Both the position numbers and the translations under genes were made by a program. From JBMNTP01 sp050945795 (GTDB taxonomy: Bacteria; Bacillota; Clostridia; Christensenellales; MGBC116941), in contig JBMNTP010000015.1 of assembly GCA_050945795.1 (NCBI GenBank), positions 1 through 44,570 of the forward strand: a stretch of DNA of 44,570 bases. Reading direction: 5' to 3'. The notes beneath the pieces were generated by a model that had not been told where the DNA came from, made no database searches, and saw only the letters and a program-made list of their open reading frames with translations. Positions 32,751 through 41,586 of this stretch are shown here, piece after piece. Positions within the stretch are counted from its first letter, which is position 1. Every line of letters begins with the position of its first letter.

Positions 32751-34841
32751 TTACGCCAACCCGAGCAACGAACCTACATTGAATATCAGGAACGAAACAA
32801 CCCAGGCTGTAAGCATCCAAAATCCTATAGTTATCCATGTCCATTTGCGGGAATTCAATTCTGCACTAGCCGCCGCCACAGCCGCCATACAAGGCACGCT
32901 CAGCAGGTTAAACGCCATAAACGATATAGCCGCAAGCGGTGAGAAAGTAGCCGCCAAGGCAGCCGTTAGCGCGGTTGCCGCAGCCTCGTCCTCAAGCGCG
33001 TCGCCTTCAACGCCGGGATTATACAGCACTCCCATTGTTGAAACTACCATTTCCTTAGCTATAAGGCCGGTCAGCGTAGCTACAACGGCTCTCCAGCCCA
33101 TATCACCCGACGCCCAGCCCAGCGGCACAAAAATCGGACGTATAAAGTTACCTATCACGCCGAGTATGCTTTGTGCGCTGTTCGCGTCGACCATCTCAAG
33201 AGTGAAGCTAAAGTTCGATAGGAACCATATAACCACCGTTGAGCCGGCAATTATAGTAGTAGCGCGTACTACAAAGTGCTTCAGCTTATCCCATAAGTGT
33301 ATAAAAAGGTTTCTAATCTGCGGCAGGCGATACGTCGGCAGCTCCATTATAAAAGGAGGCACCGCACCCTTAAGCAGCGTTTTCTTAAGTATCATCGAAG
33401 CGATTACCGCGACAAGTATGCCCAAAACATATATTCCAAATACCACAAGGTCGGTGCTGCCCGGAAATATAGCGCCGGCTATCATTGCCCATACCGGCAG
33501 CTTTGCGCCGCATGAAAAGAACGGCATAAGCATAAGCGTAAGTTTCCGCTCTTTATCGTCGGCCAGCGTCCTTACGTTGGCCATGGCTGGAACGGAGCAG
33601 CCAAATCCCATAAGCATAGGCAAAAACGCTTTGCCCGACAATCCAAACCTTCTTAGCACTCGATCCATAAGGAAGGCGACGCGCGCCATATATCCTGTAT
33701 CCTCCATAATGGAGAGGAACAAGAACAGCAGCAGTATAAGGGGCAAAAAGCCAAGTACCGCGCCGACACCGGCGACTACACCGTCTATCACCAGGCCCAA
33801 CACCCAATCAGACGCTCCCGCCGCCATAAGCAGCGATGCCAATCCGTCGGATATAAGAGCTATAAGTTCTTCTGCCAGTCCGCCCAGCCATACGCCTAGG
33901 GAAGGTATTGCCTCACCGCCGAATATAGCCTCTATGCCAAGGAAATCCTCTGAAAATATAGTATGGAATACTATAAACATGAAGGCAAGGAATATCGGTA
34001 TGCCGACGTATTTGTTTGTCAGTACCTTGTCAATTTTATCGCTTCTGGTAAGCTCTCCGCGCTTTTTCGTTTGCACCAGCGCTTTTGATAGGTTTGCCGT
34101 TATGTATCTATATCTGATATCGGCTATGCCGGCTTCAAAGTCGCCGCCCAGCGCCTCATCAAGCTTTATAGCGCTTTTAAGCTCCTGCGCCTTTTGTGCC
34201 GCTTCGACGTGCTGCATTTCAAGCTCGTCTTCCTCAAGCAGCTTTACAGCGTGGAACACAGGATGCGTTATGCCCGAAGCACTCAGCATTTCCGTTATCT
34301 TACCCAGCACCTCGCCCATATACGATTCCGATACAACCGAATGCCCTTTGCGCTTTTTCTTAGCCGCGTCATACGCCGCCTCCATAAGCTCCTTAACGCC
34401 GTCATCACGCAGCGCACTTATAGCTATAACTGGTACGCCAAGCTTAGCTTCAAGCACACCAACATCTATGCTGGCGCCGTCTTTTTTAACCGCGTCTATC
34501 ATATTAAGCGCGACAACGACAGGACAGTCTGTTTCAAGCAGTTGCGTAGTTAAATAGAGGTTTCTTTCAAGGTTTGTAGCGTCTACTATATTTATTATAA
34601 GGTCGGGATTATCGTCTATAATATAATTACGCGCGATAACCTCCTCGGGCGTATACGGTGAAAGCGAGTATATTCCGGGCAGGTCGATGATGTCTATATG
34701 CTCTTTTAGCTTTTTGTATACTCCCTCTTTTCTATCAACCGTAACACCAGGCCAGTTGCCAACATGGGCGGTGCTGCCGGTAAGAGAGTTAAACAGCGTT
34801 GTTTTGCCGCTGTTAGGGTTTCCTGCAAGCGCAAATCTCAT
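32751..34841 (-). CDS. feoB: ferrous iron transporter FeoB
   Basis: A 696-aa inner-membrane Fe(II) transporter. The N-terminal G domain has G1 GNPNSGKTT (8-16), G3 DLPGIYSL and G4 NMID. The membrane part contains the Gate motifs, including FGCSVPAMANVRTL and PFFSCGAKLPVWAMI with the conserved Cys, and eight or more helices. Start ATG behind AAGGGGG, 3 nt after the feoA stop. The C-terminal helices end in FLIFNVGSLLGLA. Full length and intact. Confidence 0.97.
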   Translation of the reverse strand: MRFALAGNPNSGKTTLFNSLTGSTAHVGNWPGVTVDRKEGVYKKLKEHIDIIDLPGIYSLSPYTPEEVIARNYIIDDNPDLIINIVDATNLERNLYLTTQLLETDCPVVVALNMIDAVKKDGASIDVGVLEAKLGVPVIAISALRDDGVKELMEAAYDAAKKKRKGHSVVSESYMGEVLGKITEMLSASGITHPVFHAVKLLEEDELEMQHVEAAQKAQELKSAIKLDEALGGDFEAGIADIRYRYITANLSKALVQTKKRGELTRSDKIDKVLTNKYVGIPIFLAFMFIVFHTIFSEDFLGIEAIFGGEAIPSLGVWLGGLAEELIALISDGLASLLMAAGASDWVLGLVIDGVVAGVGAVLGFLPLILLLFLFLSIMEDTGYMARVAFLMDRVLRRFGLSGKAFLPMLMGFGCSVPAMANVRTLADDKERKLTLMLMPFFSCGAKLPVWAMIAGAIFPGSTDLVVFGIYVLGILVAVIASMILKKTLLKGAVPPFIMELPTYRLPQIRNLFIHLWDKLKHFVVRATTIIAGSTVVIWFLSNFSFTLEMVDANSAQSILGVIGNFIRPIFVPLGWASGDMGWRAVVATLTGLIAKEMVVSTMGVLYNPGVEGDALEDEAAATALTAALAATFSPLAAISFMAFNLLSVPCMAAVAAASAELNSRKWTWITIGFWMLTAWVVSFLIFNVGSLLGLA

Positions 34842-34844
34842 GAT

Positions 34845-35084
34845 CTATTTTCCCCCTTCAACACGCATCACAATGGCGGATGCCTCGGCTTTTCTCAGCG
34901 ACAGCTCATAACCGCGAATATTCACCTCGATAGGATCGCCTAGAGGAGCGGTTTTCCGCATTATAATTGTTGTGCCGGGGGTAATGCCCATATCAAAAAT
35001 ACGGCGTCGCAACATGCCCGCCGCCGCAACTGTTTTTACAGTTCCCGACTCTCCGGGCTGAAACTTATCTAGAGTTTTTTCCAT
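34845..35084 (-). CDS. feoA: FeoA domain protein (second copy)
   Basis: A 79-aa SH3-like FeoA protein that modulates FeoB. It has GESGTVKTVAAAGMLRRRIFDMGITPGTTIIM and GDPIEVNIRGYELSLRKAEA, the classic FeoA pattern. The ATG at 35084 (MEKTLDKF) follows AGGAGAATAGGA; the longer frame from 35108 would need TTG without an RBS. It is followed directly by feoB. Confidence 0.92.
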   Translation of the reverse strand: MEKTLDKFQPGESGTVKTVAAAGMLRRRIFDMGITPGTTIIMRKTAPLGDPIEVNIRGYELSLRKAEASAIVMRVEGGK

Positions 35085-35097
35085 TCCTATTCTCCTG

Positions 35098-35310
35098 TCA
35101 ACTGACAAATATTTTCATAGCCAGCCCCTTATCGATGGCCAGCTTACAACCCTTTATTTTTACAATTAGATTGCCGAAATTGTCCGACACCGGGGTTACC
35201 GCCTCGCCCATAATAAGACCAAGGTTTTCAAGATGCTTTTTGAGCTTGATATCAGCAACAGTGCGTACTATTTTAACTTCTTTGCCCAAAGGCGATATTG
35301 CCAGCGGCAT
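35098..35310 (-). CDS. feoA: FeoA domain protein (first copy)
   Basis: A 70-aa FeoA-like protein opening the operon: MPLAISPLGKEVKIVRTVAD, LKKHLENLGLIMGEAVTPVS, GNLIVKIKGCKLAIDKGLAMKIFV. RBS GGAGGG. Tandem feoA genes before feoB are common in Clostridia; this first copy is shorter and more divergent than the second. A DtxR-like operator lies just upstream of its RBS. Confidence 0.92.
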   Translation of the reverse strand: MPLAISPLGKEVKIVRTVADIKLKKHLENLGLIMGEAVTPVSDNFGNLIVKIKGCKLAIDKGLAMKIFVS

Positions 35311-35325
35311 AATATTCCCTCCTCG

Positions 35326-35342
35326 TTAGTTAAGGCTAACTA
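35326..35342. promoter_or_regulatory. DtxR/IdeR-like iron operator
   Basis: TTAGTTAAGGCTAACTA, an imperfect palindrome resembling the DtxR-family iron box TTAGGTTAGCCTAACCTAA. It sits between the leader hairpin and the feoA RBS, so an iron-loaded repressor could block transcription there. Confidence 0.6.
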
Positions 35343-35350
35343 TTTTTGTA

Positions 35351-35400
35351 AAAAAACGCTCGGCATTTACCATTTTATTAAATCTTTCGGCACGCCGAGT
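35351..35400 (-). promoter_or_regulatory. terminator-like hairpin in the feo leader
   Basis: On the minus strand CTCGGC (35394-35399) can pair with GCCGAG (35359-35364), followed by CG and seven T, an intrinsic-terminator shape placed between promoter and first gene. The 5' arm lies in CGGCGTGCCG, which could instead fold on itself, so a terminator/antiterminator choice is possible. Confidence 0.45.
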
Positions 35401-35414
35401 TAGATTACATTAAC

Positions 35415-35443
35415 ATCATATTCTTATGTTATTTGATTGTCAA
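35415..35443 (-). promoter_or_regulatory. promoter of the feo operon
   Basis: Minus strand TTGACA (35438-35443), 17-nt spacer, TATGAT (35415-35420): near-consensus. Confidence 0.85.
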
Positions 35444-35508
35444 TGATTTTAGAATAATTTTATACTTTTATTATAAAAATTAATATGAAATGTGATCCGC
35501 CGCATAGA

Positions 35509-36366
35509 CTATATACTCAACCTGCCTATTTTACACAGATTTAACGATTCCTGCCACAGCAATAACGCCGGACGCTCCAAAAGAGAATACCGGCTCGGCA
35601 TCTTTTCAGCACCGTTTTTCCAATACAGTCCGCCGCTTTTATAAGCCTCATCATTTAGCGCCAGCTTAGCCAAATGCTCACCCGGCACATCAGGCGAAAC
35701 TCCACCCCGTCGCCTAACGCTCCAAAAAGCCTTCTCTATCCCTGAAGTGCCTTTGCATCCTATGTCAGTGTTGACAAGTCCGGGGTCGGCGGCAAAGGCA
35801 CGTATGCCGGCCGGCTCGAAAAACCTTCTGTTAATCTCAGCTGAAAACATCACATTGCAAAGCTTAGTCCTTTTATATTGCCCAAGGCAAGAGTATCGGT
35901 TTTGCATTTGCAAATCGCTAAAATCCAATCGCGTACCATAATGCGAGGCAGAGCTTACCGTTATAACTCTGGCACGGCGCGCCGCCTTAAGCTTTTTTAA
36001 AAGCAAATGCGTTATTAAAAACGGCGCCAAATGATTGACAGCCAATTGCAATTCTATGCCGTCTTGAGTTGTGGTGAAGCGGCTTGAAACCGCCCCCGCC
36101 GCATTTATAAAAATGTCAAGCTTTTCTATACTTGCCGATATATCGCCGGCGAGCCTTGTTATATCATTTTGCGAGGCTAAATCGCACAGCATAAATTGTA
36201 TATCCGCTTTAGGATTATTGCTTAGTATATACTCCTTTGCCTCATTGCATTTTTGAGCGTTACGGCCTATCGCTATAACCGCTATCCCCCGCGCCGCCAA
36301 TTGCTCTGCCGCGCTTCTTCCAATGCCGGATGTAGCCCCCGTAACAACCGCCACAGTCTTTCCCAT
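35509..36366 (-). CDS. short-chain dehydrogenase/reductase (retinol dehydrogenase-like)
   Basis: A 285-aa SDR. The NADP motif is VTGATSGIGRSAAEQLA at the N-terminus, followed by IFINAAGAVSSRF and the catalytic VSSASHYGTRLDF-n11-YSCLGQYKRTKLCN (Ser, Tyr, Lys). The C-terminal part (GLVNTDIGCKGTSG) resembles retinol-dehydrogenase/WW-oxidoreductase-like SDRs. RBS AAGGAGCG. It stands alone with its own promoter. Substrate unknown; a lipid or small carbonyl is typical. Confidence 0.87.
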   Translation of the reverse strand: MGKTVAVVTGATSGIGRSAAEQLAARGIAVIAIGRNAQKCNEAKEYILSNNPKADIQFMLCDLASQNDITRLAGDISASIEKLDIFINAAGAVSSRFTTTQDGIELQLAVNHLAPFLITHLLLKKLKAARRARVITVSSASHYGTRLDFSDLQMQNRYSCLGQYKRTKLCNVMFSAEINRRFFEPAGIRAFAADPGLVNTDIGCKGTSGIEKAFWSVRRRGGVSPDVPGEHLAKLALNDEAYKSGGLYWKNGAEKMPSRYSLLERPALLLWQESLNLCKIGRLSI

Positions 36367-36414
36367 GCCCCGCTCCTTAATAAATTTAGAAATATCTCAG
36401 ACTTTAATTTTGAC

Positions 36415-36443
36415 TATACATAACACAGCGATAATAGTCAAAC
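36415..36443 (-). promoter_or_regulatory. promoter of the SDR gene
   Basis: Minus strand TTGACT (36438-36443), 17-nt spacer, TATAGT (36415-36420). Confidence 0.7.
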
Positions 36444-36654
36444 GCGCCCCCTCCTGCCTTTTTAAGCTATATTTATCACCTGTCCAAACTCCGCTAGATA
36501 TATACTCTTTCTATATTACATACATTATATATGTTTCGCTATTCCTATCGCCTCAAAGCACTTTAGCGCATTATTGCCGTCATATACATACTTTAAGCGT
36601 ATGCATATGTTATACTTATATAAATAGAAAACACATAACTAACGGAGCGATAAA

Positions 36655-37125
36655 ATGGCAATTGACAGAGTAAGAAAACATCTTGAAAAATGGGGACGCG
36701 GCAACTACATAATAGAGCTTAATGAATCGATAGCCACAGTTGAGTTGGCGGCGGCGGCGCTTAAATGCGCTCCCGAGCGCATAGCCAAAACTATATCGCT
36801 TAAAAAGGGCGAAACGGCTATGGTTGTAGTAACCGCAGGAGACGCCAAAATATCAAACAGGAAATTCCGCGACGAATTCGCCATAAAGGCGCGTATGCTG
36901 CCCCGCGATCAGACAGAAGACATCATCGGCCACGCGGCGGGAGGAGTGTGTCCTTTTGGCTTAAACAGCGGTATTGATGTTTATATGGATGTATCTTTAA
37001 AGAGGTTTGAAACGGTATACCCCGCTTGCGGCAGCGCTTCTTCAGCTATACAGCTTACGCCCGACGAGCTTTATGAATACTCACATTGCTTAAAATGGGT
37101 GGACGTATGCGAAGGTTGGTTGTAA
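36655..37125 (+). CDS. YbaK/ProX-type aminoacyl-tRNA deacylase
   Basis: A 156-aa member of the YbaK/EbsC fold, which hydrolyses mischarged tRNA (for example Cys- or Ala-tRNA-Pro). Conserved features are LAAAALKCAPERIAKTISLK (with the family lysine), VVVTAGDAKISNRKFR, the GGVCPFGL loop that shapes the active site, and YPACGSASSAIQLTPDEL. RBS CGGAG 8-9 nt before the ATG. It stands alone. The exact amino acid edited cannot be assigned. Confidence 0.9.
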   Translation: MAIDRVRKHLEKWGRGNYIIELNESIATVELAAAALKCAPERIAKTISLKKGETAMVVVTAGDAKISNRKFRDEFAIKARMLPRDQTEDIIGHAAGGVCPFGLNSGIDVYMDVSLKRFETVYPACGSASSAIQLTPDELYEYSHCLKWVDVCEGWL

Positions 37126-37681
37126 CGCTAAGCCATAAATATAATATAAATGCAGCGAATATTGCATATACATGCTCGGCGCTGTTGACTATTGTATAAA
37201 AGCGGGTTTATAATATAATAGCGCGGGTTTTGGCAAGCATAAACAATTTAGCCAAATATCGGCTTGTTATATGGCTTGCGCCGCGTATCAGCAGTAAACA
37301 TCAATTTAAAAAATGCCTGTTCAAATAAGGCGCATAGGGAGGCGGGAAACGGTTCTTTTCTACAAAGATATATAACCCGGATTCAAGCTCCTGACCAGTC
37401 ATAACAACGGTTAAACTAACGCTCAGGTTTTGGCATAACGCCGATTTGCCGTTCGGGATTATATTTTAGATATTCAATTAAAGCTTATATTCGGTTTATA
37501 CATATTAATATAATAGGTTTATCATTTGCCGGTGTTGCCGGACCAATCCGGGCGGAATGCTGTTTTTATTAATTGGGAGAATATCTTAACCACTTTGCGA
37601 CACATGCCGCACAAAGCCTTGTCCAGCCCGGGGGCCATGCAATCATTCCGACATAAAAATAATTTGTCAGGAGGACGCGTA
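37126..37681 (+). other. 556-bp gap: promoter and ~460-nt leader of hppA
   Basis: A promoter TTGACT (37185-37190), 18-nt spacer, TATAAT (37209-37214) points toward hppA and leaves a leader of about 460 nt. The leader has GC-rich patches (37320-37350, 37525-37550) that could fold. A nearer TATAAT-like hexamer at about 37509 has no clear -35. I recognise no known riboswitch here and no convincing ORF. Confidence 0.5.
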
Positions 37682-39751
37682 GTGGAAGACCTGTTGTTAT
37701 TCGAAATCATAGGCATTGTTACTTCCCTTATCGCCTTCGGCTTGGCAGCCTACTTCTACTTTTGGGTAAAGAAGCTGCCGGGAGGCGACACTAAACTCGA
37801 GAGCATTGGCTTAATGATCAAAAAGGGCGCCCGTGCTTTCCTGAGGCGCGAATACAAGGTGCTGTCCCTGTTTGTGGCAGGCGCGGCAGTGCTTATATTC
37901 GTTCTTCTCCCCGAACCCATATGGAGTACGCAGTCGATAAGCAAAAACCTCGTAATGACCATATCGTATATAGCGGGCTCTGTACTGTCGGCGCTAGCCG
38001 GAAAAATCGGCATAGAGATAGCTACAATCGCCAATGTCAAATCGGCTGTGGCTGCTAAAAAGGGCATAAGCCAGGCGTTTTCGGCAGGCTTTAGGGGCGG
38101 GGCGGTTATGGGAATGGCGGTTGTAGGCACCAGCCTTCTAGGCTCATCGGTGCTGCTGCTTTTCACAAACGACGCCAACGCCGTTTTAAGCTTCTCCTTT
38201 GGCGCATCTACCCTCGCCCTTTTCGCTAAGGCGGGCGGCGGCATATTCACAAAAACAGCCGACATCTCCGCTGACCTTGTAGGCAAGGTTGAACTCGGCA
38301 TAGACGAGGACGACCCGCGCAACCCCGCTGTTATCGCCGACAACGTAGGCGATAACGTAGGCGACGTCGCCGGCATGGGCGCCGACCTTTTCGACTCGCA
38401 TATAGCAGCTATAGTTGCCAGCCTTGTTATGGCTTACGGCCTTATCAACAAAATACCAAACGTTATAGGAATGGTGCTGTGTTATACATCGCTAGGCCTT
38501 CTCGCCTCTGTAATAGGCTCCATGCTCTCTCGCATGGGCAAGGACGGCGACCCCGGCAAAGCGCTCAACAACGGCACATACTTTACCACCGGCCTTTTCG
38601 CAGTATTTACTCTTATCGCCACCTTCATATGGAATTTTGAATGGGCGATTTGGATTTCTGCTATGGTCGGCCTTTTAGTAGGCGTTGTAATAGGCATAAC
38701 GACAGACTACTTTACAAACGACGCTAAAAAACCTGTCCGTAAAGTGGCGCACGCCAGCCAGAGCGGCCCGGCGTTTACAATAATAAGCGGCTTTAGCTAC
38801 GGGCTTTTAAGCGTGCTGCCGGCGCTGCTTGGCATAGCCGTTTCGGCATTTGTAGCGCATACCGTTTGCACAATTATGATAGGCCCTGAGGCGGCTATGT
38901 TCGGCATAGGCATGGCTGCTCTTGGAATGCTGTCTATAGTTGGCATGATAGTATCAAACGACGCCTACGGCCCCATTGTAGATAACGCGCGCGGCATAGC
39001 CGAAATGGGCGGCCTTGGCGATGATGTAATTCGCATAACAGACGAGCTTGACTCGGCCGGAAACACCGTTAAAGCCATAACCAAAGGTTTCTCTATAAGC
39101 GCGGCGGGTCTTACCGTTATAGCGTTGCTTGGCGCTTTCCAGGAGATAGTTGAGGGCTTAGGCCATAGCATATCGTTTGATATAATGGATCCTTTGGTGT
39201 TCTTCGGGCTTATTGTCGGGCTTTCGATACCTGCTATTTTCTCGGCAATGCTTATGCTTGGCGTTAACAAAAACGCGGAGCGCATGGTCTCTGAGATACA
39301 CAGGCAGTTTGATGAAATCCCCGGCCTTAAAGAAGGCAAAGAAGGCGTTGTGCCTGAATACGAAAAGTGCATAGATATAGCTACAATAGGCGCTATAAGA
39401 GAGCTTATTCCCGCTGGCGCAGTAGCTATACTCGCGACGTTAGCGGTAGGGTTCCTTGGCGGCATAAAAGCGCTCGGCGGCTTCCTTACAGGGAACATAG
39501 TTTCCGGACTGCTGCTCGCGCTTATAATGTCCAACTCGGGCGGACTATGGGATAACGCCAAGAAATACGTTGAGTCGGGCAACTATGGCGGCAAAGGCAG
39601 CGACACTCATAAAGCCGCTGTTATAGGCGACACCGTAGGCGACCCCTTCAAAGACACCGCCGGACCTTCCATAAACACACAGATAACAGTTGTATCTTTG
39701 GTGGCGAACCTTACAGCGCTGCTGTTCGCTTCGGTATCGCTGTTCTCATAA
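37682..39751 (+). CDS. hppA: membrane-bound proton-translocating pyrophosphatase
   Basis: A 689-aa, ~16-helix integral membrane enzyme that couples PPi hydrolysis to ion pumping. The catalytic loops are present: DISADLVGKVELGIDEDDPRNPAVIADNVGDNVGDVAGMGADLFDS, DNARGIAEMGGL, and GDTVGDPFKDTAGPSINTQI near the end. The GNTVKA motif has Lys where potassium-dependent forms have Ala, so a potassium-independent, proton-pumping type is likely. The GTG at 37682 is chosen because CAGGAGG lies 8 nt upstream; the longer frame to 37526 has no hydrophobic or conserved sequence. Confidence 0.95.
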   Translation: MEDLLLFEIIGIVTSLIAFGLAAYFYFWVKKLPGGDTKLESIGLMIKKGARAFLRREYKVLSLFVAGAAVLIFVLLPEPIWSTQSISKNLVMTISYIAGSVLSALAGKIGIEIATIANVKSAVAAKKGISQAFSAGFRGGAVMGMAVVGTSLLGSSVLLLFTNDANAVLSFSFGASTLALFAKAGGGIFTKTADISADLVGKVELGIDEDDPRNPAVIADNVGDNVGDVAGMGADLFDSHIAAIVASLVMAYGLINKIPNVIGMVLCYTSLGLLASVIGSMLSRMGKDGDPGKALNNGTYFTTGLFAVFTLIATFIWNFEWAIWISAMVGLLVGVVIGITTDYFTNDAKKPVRKVAHASQSGPAFTIISGFSYGLLSVLPALLGIAVSAFVAHTVCTIMIGPEAAMFGIGMAALGMLSIVGMIVSNDAYGPIVDNARGIAEMGGLGDDVIRITDELDSAGNTVKAITKGFSISAAGLTVIALLGAFQEIVEGLGHSISFDIMDPLVFFGLIVGLSIPAIFSAMLMLGVNKNAERMVSEIHRQFDEIPGLKEGKEGVVPEYEKCIDIATIGAIRELIPAGAVAILATLAVGFLGGIKALGGFLTGNIVSGLLLALIMSNSGGLWDNAKKYVESGNYGGKGSDTHKAAVIGDTVGDPFKDTAGPSINTQITVVSLVANLTALLFASVSLFS

Positions 39752-39763
39752 TAAAAAGGCGGC

Positions 39764-39792
39764 AAAAGCGCCGGGTAATCCCGGCGCTTTTT
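39764..39792 (+). terminator. intrinsic terminator of hppA
   Basis: Perfect 12-bp stem AAAAGCGCCGGG/CCCGGCGCTTTT with a TAAT loop and T run. Confidence 0.93.
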
Positions 39793-39920
39793 CGCGCATT
39801 ACGCCGCCGCAACTATAAAATATACATTTATACCAACTAAATGCGTATATTATTCAATTTATACTTTATTAGCCCTTCGGGTTAAGGTACAATAAAGCGA
39901 TGAACTAAAGGAGGAACGAT

Positions 39921-41489
39921 ATGGACCTTAGCATTCTATCTGCGTCACAGCAGACAATAGTACTTATAAGCATGCTGGTTTATATGGGACTGGTTGTAGC
40001 TATCGGACTTATGTACAGCAAGCGCAACAAGAACATTGAGGAGTTCTACCTCGGCGGACGCTCGCTCGGGCCCTGGGTAACGGCAATGAGCGCGGAAGCA
40101 TCGGATATGAGCAGCTGGCTGCTTATGGGGCTGCCCGGCGTAGCTTTTCTTAGCGGATACGCCGAAGCCGGCTGGACAGCCATAGGATTGGCGCTTGGCA
40201 CATACCTTAACTGGAAGCTTGTGGCTTATAGACTGCGCAATTACACTCAGATTGCCGGCAACGCCATAACGCTGCCCGACTTTTTCTCAAACCGCTTCCA
40301 TGACAAGCGCCGCATACTTATGACAATTGCAGCCGTCATTATAGCATTTTTCTTTGTTATCTATACATCCGCCGGCTTTGTAGCATGCGGCAAGCTTTTC
40401 AACAGCCTTTTTGGCATCGACTACGGCCTTATGATGATTATAAGCGCCCTGGTCATACTACTTTATACAATAATCGGCGGATTTCTTGCCGAAAGCACGG
40501 TGGATTTTTTCCAGGGCATACTTATGTTTATAGCTCTTATAACGATAGTGTTTGTAGGCGTAAACGCTGCCGGCGGCATCGGCGGAGTGTCCGCTACAGT
40601 AGCGTCTATGGAAGGCTTTGGCAGCATGTTCACGTCTTTTGATAGGATAAGCTGGAGCTCGAGCCCTATATCGTTAATAAGCACTTTGTCGTGGCTGGCA
40701 TGGGGGCTGGGCTATTTTGGAATGCCGCATGTTCTGCTGCGCTTTATGGCTATCAAAAACCCCAAAGAGCTTAAAAAGTCGCGTATAGTGGCATGCACAT
40801 GGTGTTTTATAACTCTTATAGCTGCGGTGCTTATAGGAATCGTAGGAGCGGCGGCGGTACCGGATATGCTCGATGGGCTTGATAAAGCCGGCATGAGCTC
40901 AAAAAGCGAGACTATATTTGTAGTGTTAGCTCAGATACTCGGCAGCAACGGCACGCTGCTTACAATATTAGCCGGCCTTATGCTATCCGGCATACTAGCA
41001 GCACAGATGAGCACATCGGATTCTCAGCTGCTCGTAGCGTCTTCGGCTATATCGCAGAACTTCTTTAAGGGCGTACTCAAGACCGACGCCAGCGAAAAAC
41101 AGGTTATGTGGGTATCACGCGCTACTATACTTGTTATTACAATAATAGCGGCTATACTCGCCCTAAGCCCCAGTCTTTCGATATTTGATATAGTATCGTA
41201 TGCCTGGGCAGGGTTTGGCGCCGCTTTCGGCCCGCTTATACTGTTCTCGCTGTTCTGGAAAAGAACGACTTTGGCAGGAGCTGTTGCTGGCATGGTAAGC
41301 GGAGGGCTTACGGTTATCATATGGAAGAACCTGCTCTCGCAGCTCGGCGGCGTGTTCGCGATATATGAACTGTTGCCGGCTTTCATAATCTCCTGCATAT
41401 TCATATATGTTGTGAGCCTTATGACCGAAGAGCCTTCAAGTGAAATACTAGATGAATTCCAGCGCGCCAAAGAGGGACGTCTGGCTTAA
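39921..41489 (+). CDS. putP: sodium/proline symporter (SSS family)
   Basis: A 522-aa sodium:solute symporter with about 13 helices. It has YLGGRSLGPWVTAMSAEASDMSSWLLMGLPG (sodium-site region near residue 45-75), GWTAIGLALGTYLNWKLVAYRLR, and GILAAQMSTSDSQLLVASSAISQNF, the hallmark of PutP with the SS/ST sodium ligands. RBS AAAGGAGG. A weak promoter (TACAAT, 39888-39893) carries a short TTAGCCC/GGGTTAA hairpin in its spacer. Proline is the most likely substrate by similarity. Confidence 0.93.
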   Translation: MDLSILSASQQTIVLISMLVYMGLVVAIGLMYSKRNKNIEEFYLGGRSLGPWVTAMSAEASDMSSWLLMGLPGVAFLSGYAEAGWTAIGLALGTYLNWKLVAYRLRNYTQIAGNAITLPDFFSNRFHDKRRILMTIAAVIIAFFFVIYTSAGFVACGKLFNSLFGIDYGLMMIISALVILLYTIIGGFLAESTVDFFQGILMFIALITIVFVGVNAAGGIGGVSATVASMEGFGSMFTSFDRISWSSSPISLISTLSWLAWGLGYFGMPHVLLRFMAIKNPKELKKSRIVACTWCFITLIAAVLIGIVGAAAVPDMLDGLDKAGMSSKSETIFVVLAQILGSNGTLLTILAGLMLSGILAAQMSTSDSQLLVASSAISQNFFKGVLKTDASEKQVMWVSRATILVITIIAAILALSPSLSIFDIVSYAWAGFGAAFGPLILFSLFWKRTTLAGAVAGMVSGGLTVIIWKNLLSQLGGVFAIYELLPAFIISCIFIYVVSLMTEEPSSEILDEFQRAKEGRLA

Positions 41490-41497
41490 CCGTTTAT

Positions 41498-41531
41498 GCC
41501 GGTCGCGTGTTTTTATAGATGCGCGGCCGGC
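41498..41531 (+). terminator. hairpin after putP
   Basis: GCCGGTCGCG pairs with CGCGGCCGGC (one G-U). The T tract is poor (TATAATTTTA), so termination may be partial. Confidence 0.55.
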
Positions 41532-41586
41532 TATAATTTTACCTCGGCAGATGCGTCACGCTCCAAAGCCGAGAAAGGAATGTAAA

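Noticed and set aside
32779..34557. 592-codon plus-strand open frame opposite feoB
   Set aside because: Exact antisense of a perfectly conserved feoB; the translation is Ser/Pro/Ile-rich low-quality sequence with no RBS.
35343..35410. NiCo/iron-sensing (czcD-type) riboswitch in the feo leader
   Set aside because: Leader is only about 65 nt between -10 and operator, too short for that aptamer, and its conserved core is not seen.
37526..37681. 52-residue N-terminal extension of the pyrophosphatase
   Set aside because: No RBS, no hydrophobic character, and a good RBS sits before the GTG at 37682.
37215..37681. Fluoride, c-di-GMP or other riboswitch in the hppA leader
   Set aside because: I looked for consensus cores of these classes by eye and found none; a covariance search would be needed to settle it.
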